A stretch of DNA of 64,000 bases from positions 65,546 to 129,545 of the forward strand of contig CAJUGH010000009.1 of assembly GCA_910586215.1 (NCBI GenBank), in the 5' to 3' direction. The translations under genes were made by a program, and so were the position numbers. The notes beneath the pieces were generated by a model that saw nothing but the letters and a program-made list of their open reading frames with translations, had not been told where the DNA came from and did not search any database. The stretch is from an uncultured Acetatifactor sp. Lineage in GTDB: Bacteria; Bacillota; Clostridia; Lachnospirales; Lachnospiraceae. Positions 52,738 through 62,142 of the stretch are shown piece by piece (position 1 is the first letter of the stretch; every line of letters begins with the position of its first letter).

Positions 52738-55257
52738 ATGGGCGCCATCCAGGCGGGCATAGCTTTGAACGAGGAATTTGCCAATGTGGTCAACCATGTT
52801 GTCAGTACCGTCAATATGACAATTATCAGAATCGGGAATATCCAGGAGGCATTGTCCGAACTGACGGCCCCGGAGGTGACGATCCCGGTTCACTGGAAAT
52901 CTGACGGACAGGAGGTGTTCACGGGCACCGGGGTGGACAGGTTCCGGCAGGAAGTACAGAGTGCCAATGACATGCTGCAGCAGCTATGCAGCACACAGGA
53001 TGCCATTGCAAAGAGGGCGTATAACAATACTATATTTTCAACAGAGGCATTCCAGGATTTAAACAGTCTGGCAGTCAGGATGGATGATATCCGTGACAGG
53101 ATCCAACAGTTAGAGAATAATCCGATGAATATCGGAACGGATATGGCAAACAGCGAACTGGAGCAGCTGCGGGCACGGCTGCAGACAGCAGTGCAGGAGC
53201 AGGGGGAACTGAATGCAGCAGTAAAGGATATGGATGTCTCTGCTGCAAATGAGGCATATCTGAAGCTGTCACAGACAGTCGGCGAAACGGAAAGCTACAT
53301 CCGGGACAATGTGGACAGCCAGGGAAGGTTTAACCAGGAAGTCCAGGAAGGGGCCGGACACATGGAAGAGCTGGCAGACAAGGTCAAGGGTGTAGTTTCT
53401 TCCTATGTAAATATGGAGAACCTGGGGAAGGCCCTGGACCTGTCAGATGGACTGGTGCGGACTACGGCCAGCCTGGACCTGGTCAATGACGGGGCACAGA
53501 CCACCCAGGAACTGATGGACATGGTCTACGCGGCGGCACAGGATGCCGGGGGATCCTTCTTAGGCATGGCAGACATGGTGGTGGATCTGGGGAACAACGC
53601 AGGGAGCGCATTCGACAGTTCGGAGGAAATGGTTGCCTTTGCAGACCTGGTCCAGAAGCAGGTGGTCATGTCAGGGGCATCCCCCCAGGAGGGATCCGGT
53701 GTAATGTCACAACTGTCACAAGGCATGTCCACAGGAGCACTGGGCAGCGGGGAAGTCTCTACCATCCTGGATCAGGCACCAGCTATCGCGCGGACCATTG
53801 AATCCTCCATGGGGTGGGCAGAAGGATCCATCCTGTCCTATGCAGAACAGGGCCTTGTGACAGCAGAAGTGGTGAAAAATGCCATGTTCTGTTCCGCAGA
53901 TGAGATCAATGCCAGGTTCGGGGAGATGCCGGCGACCTGGGAACAGGCCAGTAACAGGATGCGGAATACGGCCCTGATGGCTTTCCAGCCGGTACTATTG
54001 CGGTTGAATGAACTGGTGAACAGTGAAGCGTTCCAGATTTTTGCAGGCGAAGCAGTTGAAGCAATGACGGTCCTTGCGGGGATTCTGGTGTATGTCTTAG
54101 ACATGGTTCAACTGATCGGCACATTTATAGCTGACAACTGGTCAGTCATCAGTCCCATTGTTTATGGAATTGTTGCGGCCCTGGCGGTATATTATGGGTG
54201 GATACTCGCCTTAAATGCCATAGAACTGGTCAGCAAGGGAATCCAACTGGCCGTGGCTGCAGCAAAGACTTTAATGGCCGTGGCAACAGGCGGACTGACG
54301 GCAGCGACTATAGCAGAGACTGGTGCGCAGACCGGGCTGAATGCAGCCCTGGCAGCCTGCCCGATTGTGTGGATTATTGTGCTTATCATTGCCTTGATTG
54401 CCATTATTTTTGCCGTATGTAATGCAATTGCAAAAATGACAGGTGTGGCAAGTTCCGGGTTCGGAGTCATAACAGGAGGGCTGAATGTAGTGATTCAGTT
54501 TTTTAAAAACCTGGCAATGTCCGTGATGAACATTACAATTGGTATCGGTTGCGCCTTAGATGCGCTTGGTAAGAACATGATTGCAGCTTTTTTCAATGCA
54601 ATATGTTCTGTCAAATCATTTTTTATAGGTCTTCTTGCAACAGGTCTGACGGTCATCGAAGGGATCTGCGAAGCGCTTAATAAGCTGCCATTTGTGGAAA
54701 TAGATTATTCGGGAATTAGTACTGCTGCAGACCTTTTTGCAGCAGAGGCAGCCAGGATAGAGGGGAGTAAATTGCCATATGCCGATATTGGAGATGCCTT
54801 TCACCAGGGTATGAGCACTTTTGATACCTTCCAGGACGGGTGGGCCTCCGATGCCTTTGCAGCTGGCGCAGCATGGGGAGATGGAATCGCGGATGGCATG
54901 GGCAACTTCAACCTGTCAGATGTCCTGGGCGGCGAAGGGCTGCCAGACAAGGAACCATTCGGGCCTTACTACGAGGGGCCCATAGAGGATTCCGGCCTTG
55001 GGGACAATGTGGGCAGCATCGCCGGGGATACCTGTGCCATCAAGGACTCCATGGACATTGCCCAGGAGGACCTGAAGTACTTGCGGGACATTGCGGAGCA
55101 GGAGGCAGTGAACCGGTACACACTGGCAGAGGTGAAGGTGGAACAGACGAACCACAACAATATAAATGGCAGTATGGACCTGGACGGTGTTGTGTCCGGG
55201 CTGACAGATGCGGTGAATGAAGCCGTTGCCAATATCACAGAGGGGGTGCATGCATAA
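52738..55257 (+). CDS. Tail tape measure protein (contractile cluster)
   Basis: 839 residues from ATG after CAGGTGG; a GTG three codons upstream is possible. The N-terminal ~230 residues are coiled coil; a TP901-like core lies at ~235-400 (FAD-like ASLDLVNDGAQTTQELMDMVYAAAQ, GSAFDSSEEMVAFADLVQKQ, ISTGALGSGEVSTILDQAP). Strongly hydrophobic segments occupy ~440-640. The predicted tail is near 125 nm by length scaling. The stop is next to the XkdP start. Confidence 0.93.
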   Translation: MGAIQAGIALNEEFANVVNHVVSTVNMTIIRIGNIQEALSELTAPEVTIPVHWKSDGQEVFTGTGVDRFRQEVQSANDMLQQLCSTQDAIAKRAYNNTIFSTEAFQDLNSLAVRMDDIRDRIQQLENNPMNIGTDMANSELEQLRARLQTAVQEQGELNAAVKDMDVSAANEAYLKLSQTVGETESYIRDNVDSQGRFNQEVQEGAGHMEELADKVKGVVSSYVNMENLGKALDLSDGLVRTTASLDLVNDGAQTTQELMDMVYAAAQDAGGSFLGMADMVVDLGNNAGSAFDSSEEMVAFADLVQKQVVMSGASPQEGSGVMSQLSQGMSTGALGSGEVSTILDQAPAIARTIESSMGWAEGSILSYAEQGLVTAEVVKNAMFCSADEINARFGEMPATWEQASNRMRNTALMAFQPVLLRLNELVNSEAFQIFAGEAVEAMTVLAGILVYVLDMVQLIGTFIADNWSVISPIVYGIVAALAVYYGWILALNAIELVSKGIQLAVAAAKTLMAVATGGLTAATIAETGAQTGLNAALAACPIVWIIVLIIALIAIIFAVCNAIAKMTGVASSGFGVITGGLNVVIQFFKNLAMSVMNITIGIGCALDALGKNMIAAFFNAICSVKSFFIGLLATGLTVIEGICEALNKLPFVEIDYSGISTAADLFAAEAARIEGSKLPYADIGDAFHQGMSTFDTFQDGWASDAFAAGAAWGDGIADGMGNFNLSDVLGGEGLPDKEPFGPYYEGPIEDSGLGDNVGSIAGDTCAIKDSMDIAQEDLKYLRDIAEQEAVNRYTLAEVKVEQTNHNNINGSMDLDGVVSGLTDAVNEAVANITEGVHA

Positions 55258-55947
55258 ATGGCTGGAAACGGATATGCTTTTTACCTGGACAAATGTCTGC
55301 TGCCAGTCCCCCCTTCCAAACTGGAAGTGAAGATCAACAATGGGAACAAGTCCATGAAGCTAATCAATGAGGGAGAGATCAATATCCTGAAAAAGGCAGA
55401 ACTGACAGATATTGAGTTTACCTGCGGGATCCCCCAGGTAGAGTATCCCTTTGCGGTCTATAAGGAAGGATTCAAGAGGGCTGAGTATTTTCTGGACTAT
55501 TTTGAAGCGCTGAAGAACAGCAGGAAGCCATTCCAGTTCATTGTCTGCCGCAGCCTGCCAGACGGCGGGAAACTGTTCCACACGAACATGAAGGTGACAC
55601 TGGAGGACTACAGGATTGCGGAAGAGGCGAAGAACGGATTTGACGTTGAGGTAAAAGTGAAGCTGAAACAGTGGCGGGACTATGGCACCAAGACGGTGAA
55701 CATCACCATGACAGGCTCCAGGCCCCAGGGAGCCGTGGAACCCCAGCGGGATACAGCCTCATCACCGGCACCTGCACAGGCATCCATGTACACGGTGGTA
55801 AAGGGGGACTGCCTGTGGAACATTGCCAAGAAGTTCTACGGCAATGGTTCCAGGTATACCGTGATCTACGATGCAAACCGGGAAGTCATCGGCGGGAATC
55901 CCAACAGGATCTATCCGGGACAGGTACTCACTATCCCGGCAATGTAA
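55258..55947 (+). CDS. LysM-containing baseplate protein (XkdP-like)
   Basis: 229 residues. Residues 1-150 are the XkdP tail-associated domain (FYLDKCLLPVPPSKLEVKINNGNKSMKLINEGEINIL). A P/A-rich linker leads to a C-terminal LysM (YTVVKGDCLWNIAKKFYGNGSRYTVIYDANR and NRIYPGQVLTIPAM). LysM binds peptidoglycan or the tail hub. It starts directly after the tape-measure stop. Confidence 0.94.
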   Translation: MAGNGYAFYLDKCLLPVPPSKLEVKINNGNKSMKLINEGEINILKKAELTDIEFTCGIPQVEYPFAVYKEGFKRAEYFLDYFEALKNSRKPFQFIVCRSLPDGGKLFHTNMKVTLEDYRIAEEAKNGFDVEVKVKLKQWRDYGTKTVNITMTGSRPQGAVEPQRDTASSPAPAQASMYTVVKGDCLWNIAKKFYGNGSRYTVIYDANREVIGGNPNRIYPGQVLTIPAM

Positions 55948-55963
55948 GGAAGGAGATAATCCA

Positions 55964-56944
55964 GTGGATGTTGAACTTTTGATTGCAAATGATACGGGTA
56001 CAAGGGCATACCTGCCTCCTGTGGAGGAAGGGATCGAGTGGCTGACGGAGAGACGGAGTACTCCGGGGAAACTGACATTTACGGTCCTGGGGGAGGATGC
56101 CCCCGGCTTTTCCGAGGGCAGTGCTGTCCGGCTGAAGGTGGATGGGGATGATATCTTCTACGGCTTTGTGTTCCAGCAGGGCAGGGACAGGGACAGGACC
56201 ATCAAGGTCACTGCCTATGACCAGCTGCGGTACTTGAAGAATAAGGATACCTATGTCTATGAGAACAAGACGGCGGCACAGTTTATCCGGATGGTGGCAG
56301 CAGATTTTGCACTAGAGACAGGAACCATAGCGGATACCGCATTTACCATCCAGTCCCGGGTAGAGGAGAATACATCGCTGTATGAAATGATAGAGAATGC
56401 CCTTGACCTGGAACTGACCAACAGTGGGGAATTGTATGTGTTCTATGACGATTTCGGGAAACTGACACTGCGGCATCTGTCAGACATGTATGTGGGCAGG
56501 CCAGATGCATATCTGATGATTGATGAGGAGACGGGGGAGAATTTTGACTATACATCATCCATTGATGGTGACACCTACAACAAGATAAAACTGACCTATG
56601 ATAATGAAGACACAGGAACCCGGGAGGTATACATTGCCCAGGATGGCACCAACATCAACAGATGGGGCATCTTACAGTATTTTGACACCCTGTCCAAGGG
56701 GGAGAATGGCCAGGCCAAGGCAGATGCCCTGCTGAAACTGTATGACAGGAAGACCAGGACCTTGAAGATCACCAATGCCATAGGGGACAACAGGGTGCGG
56801 GCCGGATCCATGGTGGTCATCCGTCTCGACCTGGGAGACACGAAACTAAGCCATTTCATGCTGGTGGAATCCTGCAGGCATACCTACAGGCAGGGGGAAC
56901 ACTGGATGGATCTGACACTGAAGGGGGGTGAGTTCGTTGGCTGA
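55964..56944 (+). CDS. Baseplate hub protein (XkdQ-like, gpD family)
   Basis: 326 residues from GTG after AAGGAAGGAG. MDVELLIANDTGTRAYLPPVEEGIEWLTERRSTPGKLTFTVL is the XkdQ start, then FYGFVFQQGRDRDRTIKVTAYDQLRYLKNKDTYVY and KTRTLKITNAIGDNRVRAGSMVVIRLDLGD. It forms the central hub below the tube and carries the spike. Confidence 0.93.
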   Translation: MDVELLIANDTGTRAYLPPVEEGIEWLTERRSTPGKLTFTVLGEDAPGFSEGSAVRLKVDGDDIFYGFVFQQGRDRDRTIKVTAYDQLRYLKNKDTYVYENKTAAQFIRMVAADFALETGTIADTAFTIQSRVEENTSLYEMIENALDLELTNSGELYVFYDDFGKLTLRHLSDMYVGRPDAYLMIDEETGENFDYTSSIDGDTYNKIKLTYDNEDTGTREVYIAQDGTNINRWGILQYFDTLSKGENGQAKADALLKLYDRKTRTLKITNAIGDNRVRAGSMVVIRLDLGDTKLSHFMLVESCRHTYRQGEHWMDLTLKGGEFVG

Positions 56945-57380
56945 TGCAAATGGACTGGTGAAGGCGCTGAAAATGGCAGCACGGGACGAGAGGGAGGCAT
57001 CAAAGCCTGTCAGTGTGTTTTTCGGGGAGGTCCAGTCGGCAGATCCCCTTCGGATCAGCGTGGAACAGAAGATGGTATTGGGAGAAGCCCAGCTTGTGCT
57101 GACCAGAAATGTGACAGATTATGACATGAATGTCACAATGGATTGGGAGACGGAGCAGGAGAGGGAGGATCATTTCCACAAAGTCCATATACAGGGCGGG
57201 GATGGGGGCAACACACTGGATCAGACCACAGAACCACAGTCCGGGGGACATACCCATGCCGTGGCCGGGAAAAAGCAGATGACGGTCCATAACGCCTTGA
57301 AGGCTGGAGATGCAGTCATCCTGCTGCGGCAGCAGGAAGGACAGAAATTTGTGGTCATGGACAGGATAGGTATGCTGTAA
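56937..57380 (+). CDS. Baseplate protein XkdR-like (DUF2577)
   Basis: 147 residues from a TTG start (MADANGLVKALKMAARDE) that overlaps the XkdQ end; a GTG nine bases upstream is possible. The body has SVFFGEVQSADPLRISVEQKMVLGEAQLVLTRNV and GHTHAVAGKKQMTVHNALKAGDAVILLRQQEGQKFVVMDRI, the DUF2577 pattern. Confidence 0.9.
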   Translation: MADANGLVKALKMAARDEREASKPVSVFFGEVQSADPLRISVEQKMVLGEAQLVLTRNVTDYDMNVTMDWETEQEREDHFHKVHIQGGDGGNTLDQTTEPQSGGHTHAVAGKKQMTVHNALKAGDAVILLRQQEGQKFVVMDRIGML

Positions 57381-57481
57381 AGGTTCAAGGATTCCATTGG
57401 ATCAAGAGAACCTATGTAGACTGGTATGCCCTGGGAAGGGTGTGTGAACACCCCTCTTTAAGCGGGCGTGGGGGTATAAGT

Positions 57482-57886
57482 ATGATTCCTGCAATGGGAA
57501 ATTTTTTAAAACAGGATTTTGAGATGGAAGAACAGCCGGGACTGACCTATAGGATGGATCTGGACGGTGACGGGGTACGGGGATATGTGGACGGAAGGGA
57601 GGCTGTGAAACAGGCTGTATTCCGTATCCTGCAGACAGAGCGCTACCAGTATATCATTTATCCCTGGTGGTATGGCATGGAAACCATAGACCTATACGGG
57701 GAGCCTGTGGAATGGGTATGCGCGGAACTGGAGAGAAGGATCACGGAGGCCCTGCTTGTGGATTCCAGGATTACCGGGGTGACGGATTTTGTACATGATA
57801 CCAGTGTGAAGGGGGTAGTCCACACCACATTCACCACACATAGCATTTACGGTGACATTCCGGCAGAAAGAGAGGTGAATATCTAG
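57482..57886 (+). CDS. Baseplate wedge protein XkdS-like (DUF2634, gp25-like)
   Basis: 134 residues from ATG. LTYRMDLDGDGVRGYVDGREAVKQAVFRILQTERYQYIIYPWWYG is the family core (gp25-like). A 101-base gap upstream has a hairpin GGGTGTGTGAACACCC like those in family B repeats. The stop is immediately followed by the XkdT start. Confidence 0.92.
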   Translation: MIPAMGNFLKQDFEMEEQPGLTYRMDLDGDGVRGYVDGREAVKQAVFRILQTERYQYIIYPWWYGMETIDLYGEPVEWVCAELERRITEALLVDSRITGVTDFVHDTSVKGVVHTTFTTHSIYGDIPAEREVNI

Positions 57887-59089
57887 ATGTATGAGAATAT
57901 GACAGATGATTTCCTGCGGGGGCGGATGCTGTCCCGGGTGCCGGATGGGCTGGACAAGAGACCCAGCGCACTGATCCATGACACGATCGGGCCTACGGCC
58001 AATGAACTGGCAATCCTGTATGTGGAACTGGAATATCTGGTCAGGAATTCCTATGGGGACACGGCGGCAAAGGAGTTCCTGGTCCTGCTCTGTAAGGACA
58101 GGGGGATTACCCCGGAACCTGCAACCCATGCCGTACTGGAAGGCATTTTTAAGCCGGATACCATGGATATGACAGGGAGACGTTTTAACATCGGGGAGAT
58201 GAACTATACCGTCACAGAGCAGATTGCCCCGGGACGGTACCAGGTACAATGCGAATCTCTGGGAACCGTGGGTAACCAGTACCTGGGAAAAATGATACCC
58301 ATGGAATACATCCAGGGGCTGGAGACTGCTGAACTGAGGCAGATTCTGGTACCGGGGGAGGACGAGGAGGATACAGAGCACCTGCGCCAGCGTTATTTTG
58401 ACAGCTTCAAGGAACAATCCTTCGGGGGTAACCGTGCGGATTATCTGGTAAAGGTAAAGGCAATGGAAGGCGTCGGCAATGTAAAAGTCACCCGGGAATG
58501 GAATGGTGACATCCACCCGGCAGACATGATTCCTGGCAGCGCAGTGAAGGCCTGGTATGATTCGGCCATTGGGACTGTGCCAGAGGAAGTGGCACCATGG
58601 CTGTCAGCTATCTATCTGGCAGCAAGTGGGGGAAAACTCACTGTAGGCGGCACAGTGCTGGTCACAGTGGTCAATTCCAATGACTTCGGGGAGGCAAGCA
58701 CTGTCCTGCTGGATAAGATCCAGACCATGCTTGACCCAGAGGAAAATGCCGGGGAAGGGTACGGCCTGGCACCTATCGGGCACGTTGTCAGGGTCAGGAG
58801 TGCGCAGCCTGTGGGGATACAGGTAACAACCTCTCTGACATACGAGGAAGGCTATTCCTGGAACATCTTGAAAACATCTATTATGGAGGCAGTGGAGGCT
58901 TACCTGCTGGAACTTAGGAGGGAGTGGGCAGACAACAGCTTCCTTGTGGTCCGGGCCAGCCAGGTGGAAGCCCGTATCCTGGCAGTGAAAGGTGTGGCTG
59001 ACATAGCCAATACCAGGCTGAACGGCACTGCCGGCAATGTGACACTGGGTGCGTATGAGATCCCGGTAATGGGAGGTATGGACGGATGA
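57887..59089 (+). CDS. Baseplate J/gp47 family protein (XkdT-like)
   Basis: 400 residues. MYENMTDDFLRGRMLSRVPDGLDKRPSALIHDTIGPTANELA is the common N-terminus, GTVGNQYLGKMIPMEYIQGLETAE and DTEHLRQRYFDSFKEQSFGGNRADYLVKVKAMEGVGNVKV are in the middle. Baseplate J forms the wedges that join hub and fibres. It overlaps XkdU by four bases. Confidence 0.95.
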   Translation: MYENMTDDFLRGRMLSRVPDGLDKRPSALIHDTIGPTANELAILYVELEYLVRNSYGDTAAKEFLVLLCKDRGITPEPATHAVLEGIFKPDTMDMTGRRFNIGEMNYTVTEQIAPGRYQVQCESLGTVGNQYLGKMIPMEYIQGLETAELRQILVPGEDEEDTEHLRQRYFDSFKEQSFGGNRADYLVKVKAMEGVGNVKVTREWNGDIHPADMIPGSAVKAWYDSAIGTVPEEVAPWLSAIYLAASGGKLTVGGTVLVTVVNSNDFGEASTVLLDKIQTMLDPEENAGEGYGLAPIGHVVRVRSAQPVGIQVTTSLTYEEGYSWNILKTSIMEAVEAYLLELRREWADNSFLVVRASQVEARILAVKGVADIANTRLNGTAGNVTLGAYEIPVMGGMDG

Positions 59090-59628
59090 TAAGGGAAATA
59101 GAACTGTTGGCGTATTTACCGCCTTTTATGCAGAAATACCAGGAACCTGCGGCAGCGCTGGAGGCAGTGGATCCGGAATTTGCCATTGCCTGGGATGCGG
59201 CCCACAGGATCCTGTACAACCATTTCATCTCCACTGCGGACGAATATGGGATCAGGCGGTTCGAAAAGCTGCTGGACATCCGTCCCACAGAAGAGGACAC
59301 CCTGGAAAGCAGACGGTCCAGGGTGCAGAGCAAATGGTTCAGCAAGCTGCCCTATACCCTGCGGATACTGGTCCAGAAGCTTACGGTACTGTGTGGCGGC
59401 ACGGATTTTACATTGACAGATAATTTCGGGGAAGGTTATACCCTTACACTGGGAACCGCCCTGGAACTGTATGGACAGGTAGAAGAACTGGCAGACATGC
59501 TGGATCATCTGCTTCCATGCAATATCACCACCAGTGTCAGCAATACACTGCCAGGCCAGACAGCAGGGAAGATTTGTGTATATTGCGGGATTGCCATTGC
59601 ACAGGATATGATTATCTCATCCCAGTGA
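59086..59628 (+). CDS. Baseplate protein XkdU-like (DUF2313/YmfQ)
   Basis: 180 residues. LLAYLPPFMQKYQEPAAALEAVDPEFAIAWDAAHRILYNHFISTADEYGIRRFEKLLDI and LESRRSRVQSKWFSKLPYT are the family motifs. It attaches fibres to the baseplate and precedes the fibre gene, separated by a repeat region of 365 bases. Confidence 0.92.
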   Translation: MIREIELLAYLPPFMQKYQEPAAALEAVDPEFAIAWDAAHRILYNHFISTADEYGIRRFEKLLDIRPTEEDTLESRRSRVQSKWFSKLPYTLRILVQKLTVLCGGTDFTLTDNFGEGYTLTLGTALELYGQVEELADMLDHLLPCNITTSVSNTLPGQTAGKICVYCGIAIAQDMIISSQ

Positions 59629-59925
59629 ACGGAATGAAGATTTTCTAGGGTTGTAAAAGAGGGGTGTTTACACACCCTCTTCGTACACAGCCTAAGAAAA
59701 TCTAAATTATTCCGGGAAGGATGCCAAAGGAGGGCATTCTTCTCACAGATTGTTTGTGCCGATTGCATCGGCAGGGTGAAAAGTGTGAAGAGAATTTCTA
59801 AGTCTGCAAAGTACACAGACTAAGAAATTCTAAAACTTCACACAGAAGAACGCAAGGACAGCGTTCTTCATTGATTGTTTGTGCTGCCAAAGGCAGCATG
59901 TCTGGAAGTTTGGAAGAAAAAACAA
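59629..59925. repeat. Family B structured repeat, two tandem units, before the fibre gene
   Basis: Unit 1: GGAATGAAGATTTTCTAGGG pairs with CCTAAGAAAATCTAAATTATTCC around the hairpin AGAGGGGTGTTTACACACCCTCTT. Unit 2: GTGTGAAGAGAATTTCTAAGTCTG pairs with AGACTAAGAAATTCTAAAACTTCACAC. Each ends with GATTGTTTGTGC and a short hairpin. It lies within the tail operon, so mRNA here is highly folded. Confidence 0.8.
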
Positions 59926-59993
59926 AATAATGAATGGAAGCCCGCAGGAGGGTGTGTCAATACACACCTTCCAGTGGGCAGGGAGGTATAAAC

Positions 59994-61265
59994 ATGGCAG
60001 AATTTACAAAACTTTTGGTGACAGACAGAGGCAGCGAACTGGTCATGAAAGCCCTGCAGGGAAAAGGTATCATCCGTTTTACCAGGCTCGCTGCATCTTC
60101 CAGGCAATACCAGGAAGAAGATATCAAGGGGCTGACATCCCTGGAAGATATCAGGCAGCAGGGTGACATTTCTGAAATAGAAGCAGAGAGCAGCAGTTCC
60201 ATCAGGCTGAGGGTGGCCCTGCCCAACATAGATCTGACAGAAGGATATTACATAAGGACTGTGGGACTGTATGCCAATGACCCGGACGAAGGGGAAATCC
60301 TGTATGGGGTGTCCATGGAGACATCGGCGGGAGGCTGTTATGTGCCAGCCTACAACCACCAGATCGTATCCAGCCTGTATTTCCATATATCTGTGGCTGT
60401 AGGAAATGCAGAAAATGTATCTTTGGAGGTTGATGCCGGGGCGTTGGTTACGAGAAAGCAGTTGGATGCAGTACAGCAGAGGATAACAGATGAAGTAAAA
60501 GTACTTCAGGAGGGTATGGAGGAAAAGGCAGATGGGACGGCATTTGACAATTATAAGAGTGCCACGGATACGCTGCTTGGAAATGCCGATATTACGGGGA
60601 TAGGGGATGGAACCGTGACGGGGGCGATAAGGGAACTAAACACGGGAATAGTCCTGTCCTACGTGGACGGCCAGTACTTTGCCCAATATGGGGAGGATAC
60701 AGCCACAAAAAAAGTGTTGGGTGAGATCAGCAAGGAACAGCTGATAGCTGTGCTCGCCAACTCCGGTCTTGGTCTCACCCTGGACAGTACGCCGGAGGAG
60801 ATATATGCGGCGCTAAAACGAGCATTTCCAGCAAGTATTTTAACAGCATTACAAGTATCTGGTAATGCAAATAATTCCCCCAACATTTTATATAGCTGGT
60901 ATGGAGCAATGTACAACCTTACAGGTATTCGTTCCATTACCTTTCGAATCGAATATCATTATACTGATCTTTACTCCGAGAATGGCGGTGGAAAGTATTA
61001 CTATAATGTATATGAGGCATTAGTAGGTGTTGGAATGTCAAAAACTACTTTTAATGCATCTGGAAAATATGCATATGGCGCTAACACATATGATAGTACA
61101 AAAACTGGCACAACAGAAATAAAAATAAGTGTCTCTAGTCTAACAGGAAGTTATTATATTGGTGTTGGGGTTCGTGGGTATAATTGCTACAATGGAATAG
61201 ACCCACTGCAATATTCAAGTGTGCAATCCTATTATGCTAAAATCCTGGAAGTTATTTTCAACTAA
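59994..61265 (+). CDS. Tail fibre protein, expressed orientation
   Basis: 423 residues from ATG after CAGGGAGG. Residues 1-160 match the phage tail-collar fibre N-domain (AEFTKLLVTDRGSELVMKALQGKGIIRFTRLAASSRQYQ, then GYYIRTVGLYANDPDEGEILYG). A coiled linker follows, and residues ~213-273 (SYVDGQYFAQYGEDTATKK to EEIYAAL) are coded by the inverted-repeat arm. The last ~150 residues are AT-rich and different in style, giving the receptor-binding tip. The same arm recurs inverted downstream with another tip, so the tip is exchangeable. Confidence 0.9.
   Translation: MAEFTKLLVTDRGSELVMKALQGKGIIRFTRLAASSRQYQEEDIKGLTSLEDIRQQGDISEIEAESSSSIRLRVALPNIDLTEGYYIRTVGLYANDPDEGEILYGVSMETSAGGCYVPAYNHQIVSSLYFHISVAVGNAENVSLEVDAGALVTRKQLDAVQQRITDEVKVLQEGMEEKADGTAFDNYKSATDTLLGNADITGIGDGTVTGAIRELNTGIVLSYVDGQYFAQYGEDTATKKVLGEISKEQLIAVLANSGLGLTLDSTPEEIYAALKRAFPASILTALQVSGNANNSPNILYSWYGAMYNLTGIRSITFRIEYHYTDLYSENGGGKYYYNVYEALVGVGMSKTTFNASGKYAYGANTYDSTKTGTTEIKISVSSLTGSYYIGVGVRGYNCYNGIDPLQYSSVQSYYAKILEVIFN
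60635..60815 (+). repeat. Left arm of the fibre inverted repeat
   Basis: 181 bases, from ACTAAACACGGG to GCGGCGCTA, nearly identical to the reverse complement of 61726-61906; the few differences include A/G changes in GGATACAGCC versus GGATGCCGCC. It is coding in the fibre gene, in frame. Confidence 0.92.
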
Positions 61266-61266
61266 T

Positions 61267-61725
61267 TCATGTAATTAATAGTGCTTTGGTTAGATTGATA
61301 TACGATCCATTATTTTTTGATGAATCATTTGGATAGGAGAATATATCAAGTCTCAAACTGTATTTGCCACTGTATCCTGCCAAACTGACAGTTTTATTAA
61401 TGTTTTCCGTAACTTTTTGGGTACCCACATGCCTGTATAATTCTATAATTGCACCAGTGACAACATTTATCAAATGCACAGATGGGCGGTATGCCCCACC
61501 ACTACCGTCATTCATTCCCGCCTTATATGCCGACCCGACAATCTGTAATGTTTGAAATGCTGTGATGTCAAAGGCAGGAGATGTGTAATATCCATGACCT
61601 TCTGTAGGGGTACTAGATACTGTCATTTTTACACTGCTTGTATTTGATGTACAGGATAGTGTTAATACCCCGCTGGATATCCATCCAGGAACAAGCATGG
61701 ATAGCTGTTGTGGGAATTTTGTGGC
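61267..61725 (-). pseudogene. Silent alternative fibre 3' cassette
   Basis: On the minus strand an open frame from the right arm continues into 152 residues unrelated to the active tip (KFPQQLSMLVPGWISSGVL, ending TKALLIT). It has no start, ribosome site or N-domain of its own. After inversion it would be fused in frame behind the constant N-part. It converges with the active tip, one base between the stops. Confidence 0.88.
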
Positions 61726-61906
61726 TAGCGCCGCATATATCTCCTCCGGCGTACTTTCCAGGGTGAGACCAAGGCCGGAGTTCGCAAGCACAACTATAAG
61801 CTGTTCCTTGCTGATCTCACCCAACACTTTTTTTGTGGCGGCATCCTCCCCATATTGGGCAAAGTACTGGCCGTCCACGTAGGACAGGACTATTCCCGTG
61901 TTTAGT
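61726..61906 (-). repeat. Right arm of the fibre inverted repeat
   Basis: Reverse complement of 60635-60815 with a small number of mismatches, in the frame needed to rejoin the silent tip to the fibre body. The recombination point could be anywhere in the arms; a specific recombinase site was not identified. Confidence 0.9.
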
Positions 61907-61934
61907 GCACCTGGTACAGGACAGGAAAAAGAAG

Positions 61935-61963
61935 TTGCAACCGCTATCTGGACATGCTATATT
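61935..61963 (+). promoter_or_regulatory. Toxin promoter, copy 1
   Basis: TTGCAA, 17-base spacer, TATATT. Copy 2 has TTGAGA with the same spacer and -10. Confidence 0.72.
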
Positions 61964-62052
61964 TGATGCATGGGAAACCAGAGAGCCAAAGGCGGCTTTA
62001 CCCTCCATCACGGAGGGGCAACCCTCCGGACGAAAGAAAGGAGGGAGTGCCA

Positions 62053-62142
62053 ATGATTACATACTCTGATCTGATTCAGACAGGTATCTTCATTGTTGCC
62101 ATGATTGGATTGTGTTACACAGTCTTTCAAGGCAGAAAATAG
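62053..62142 (+). CDS. Holin-like toxin peptide, 29 residues (copy 1)
   Basis: MITYSDLIQTGIFIVAMIGL then CYTVFQGRK: one membrane helix with a short basic end, as in the Hol_Tox family (PF16935). Strong AAAGGAGGG site, but the upstream ACCCTCC repeats (62005-62030) can pair with it and hide it. An antisense promoter faces it. Together this is a type I toxin-antitoxin layout. The membrane peptide could also aid particle release. Confidence 0.8.
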   Translation: MITYSDLIQTGIFIVAMIGLCYTVFQGRK

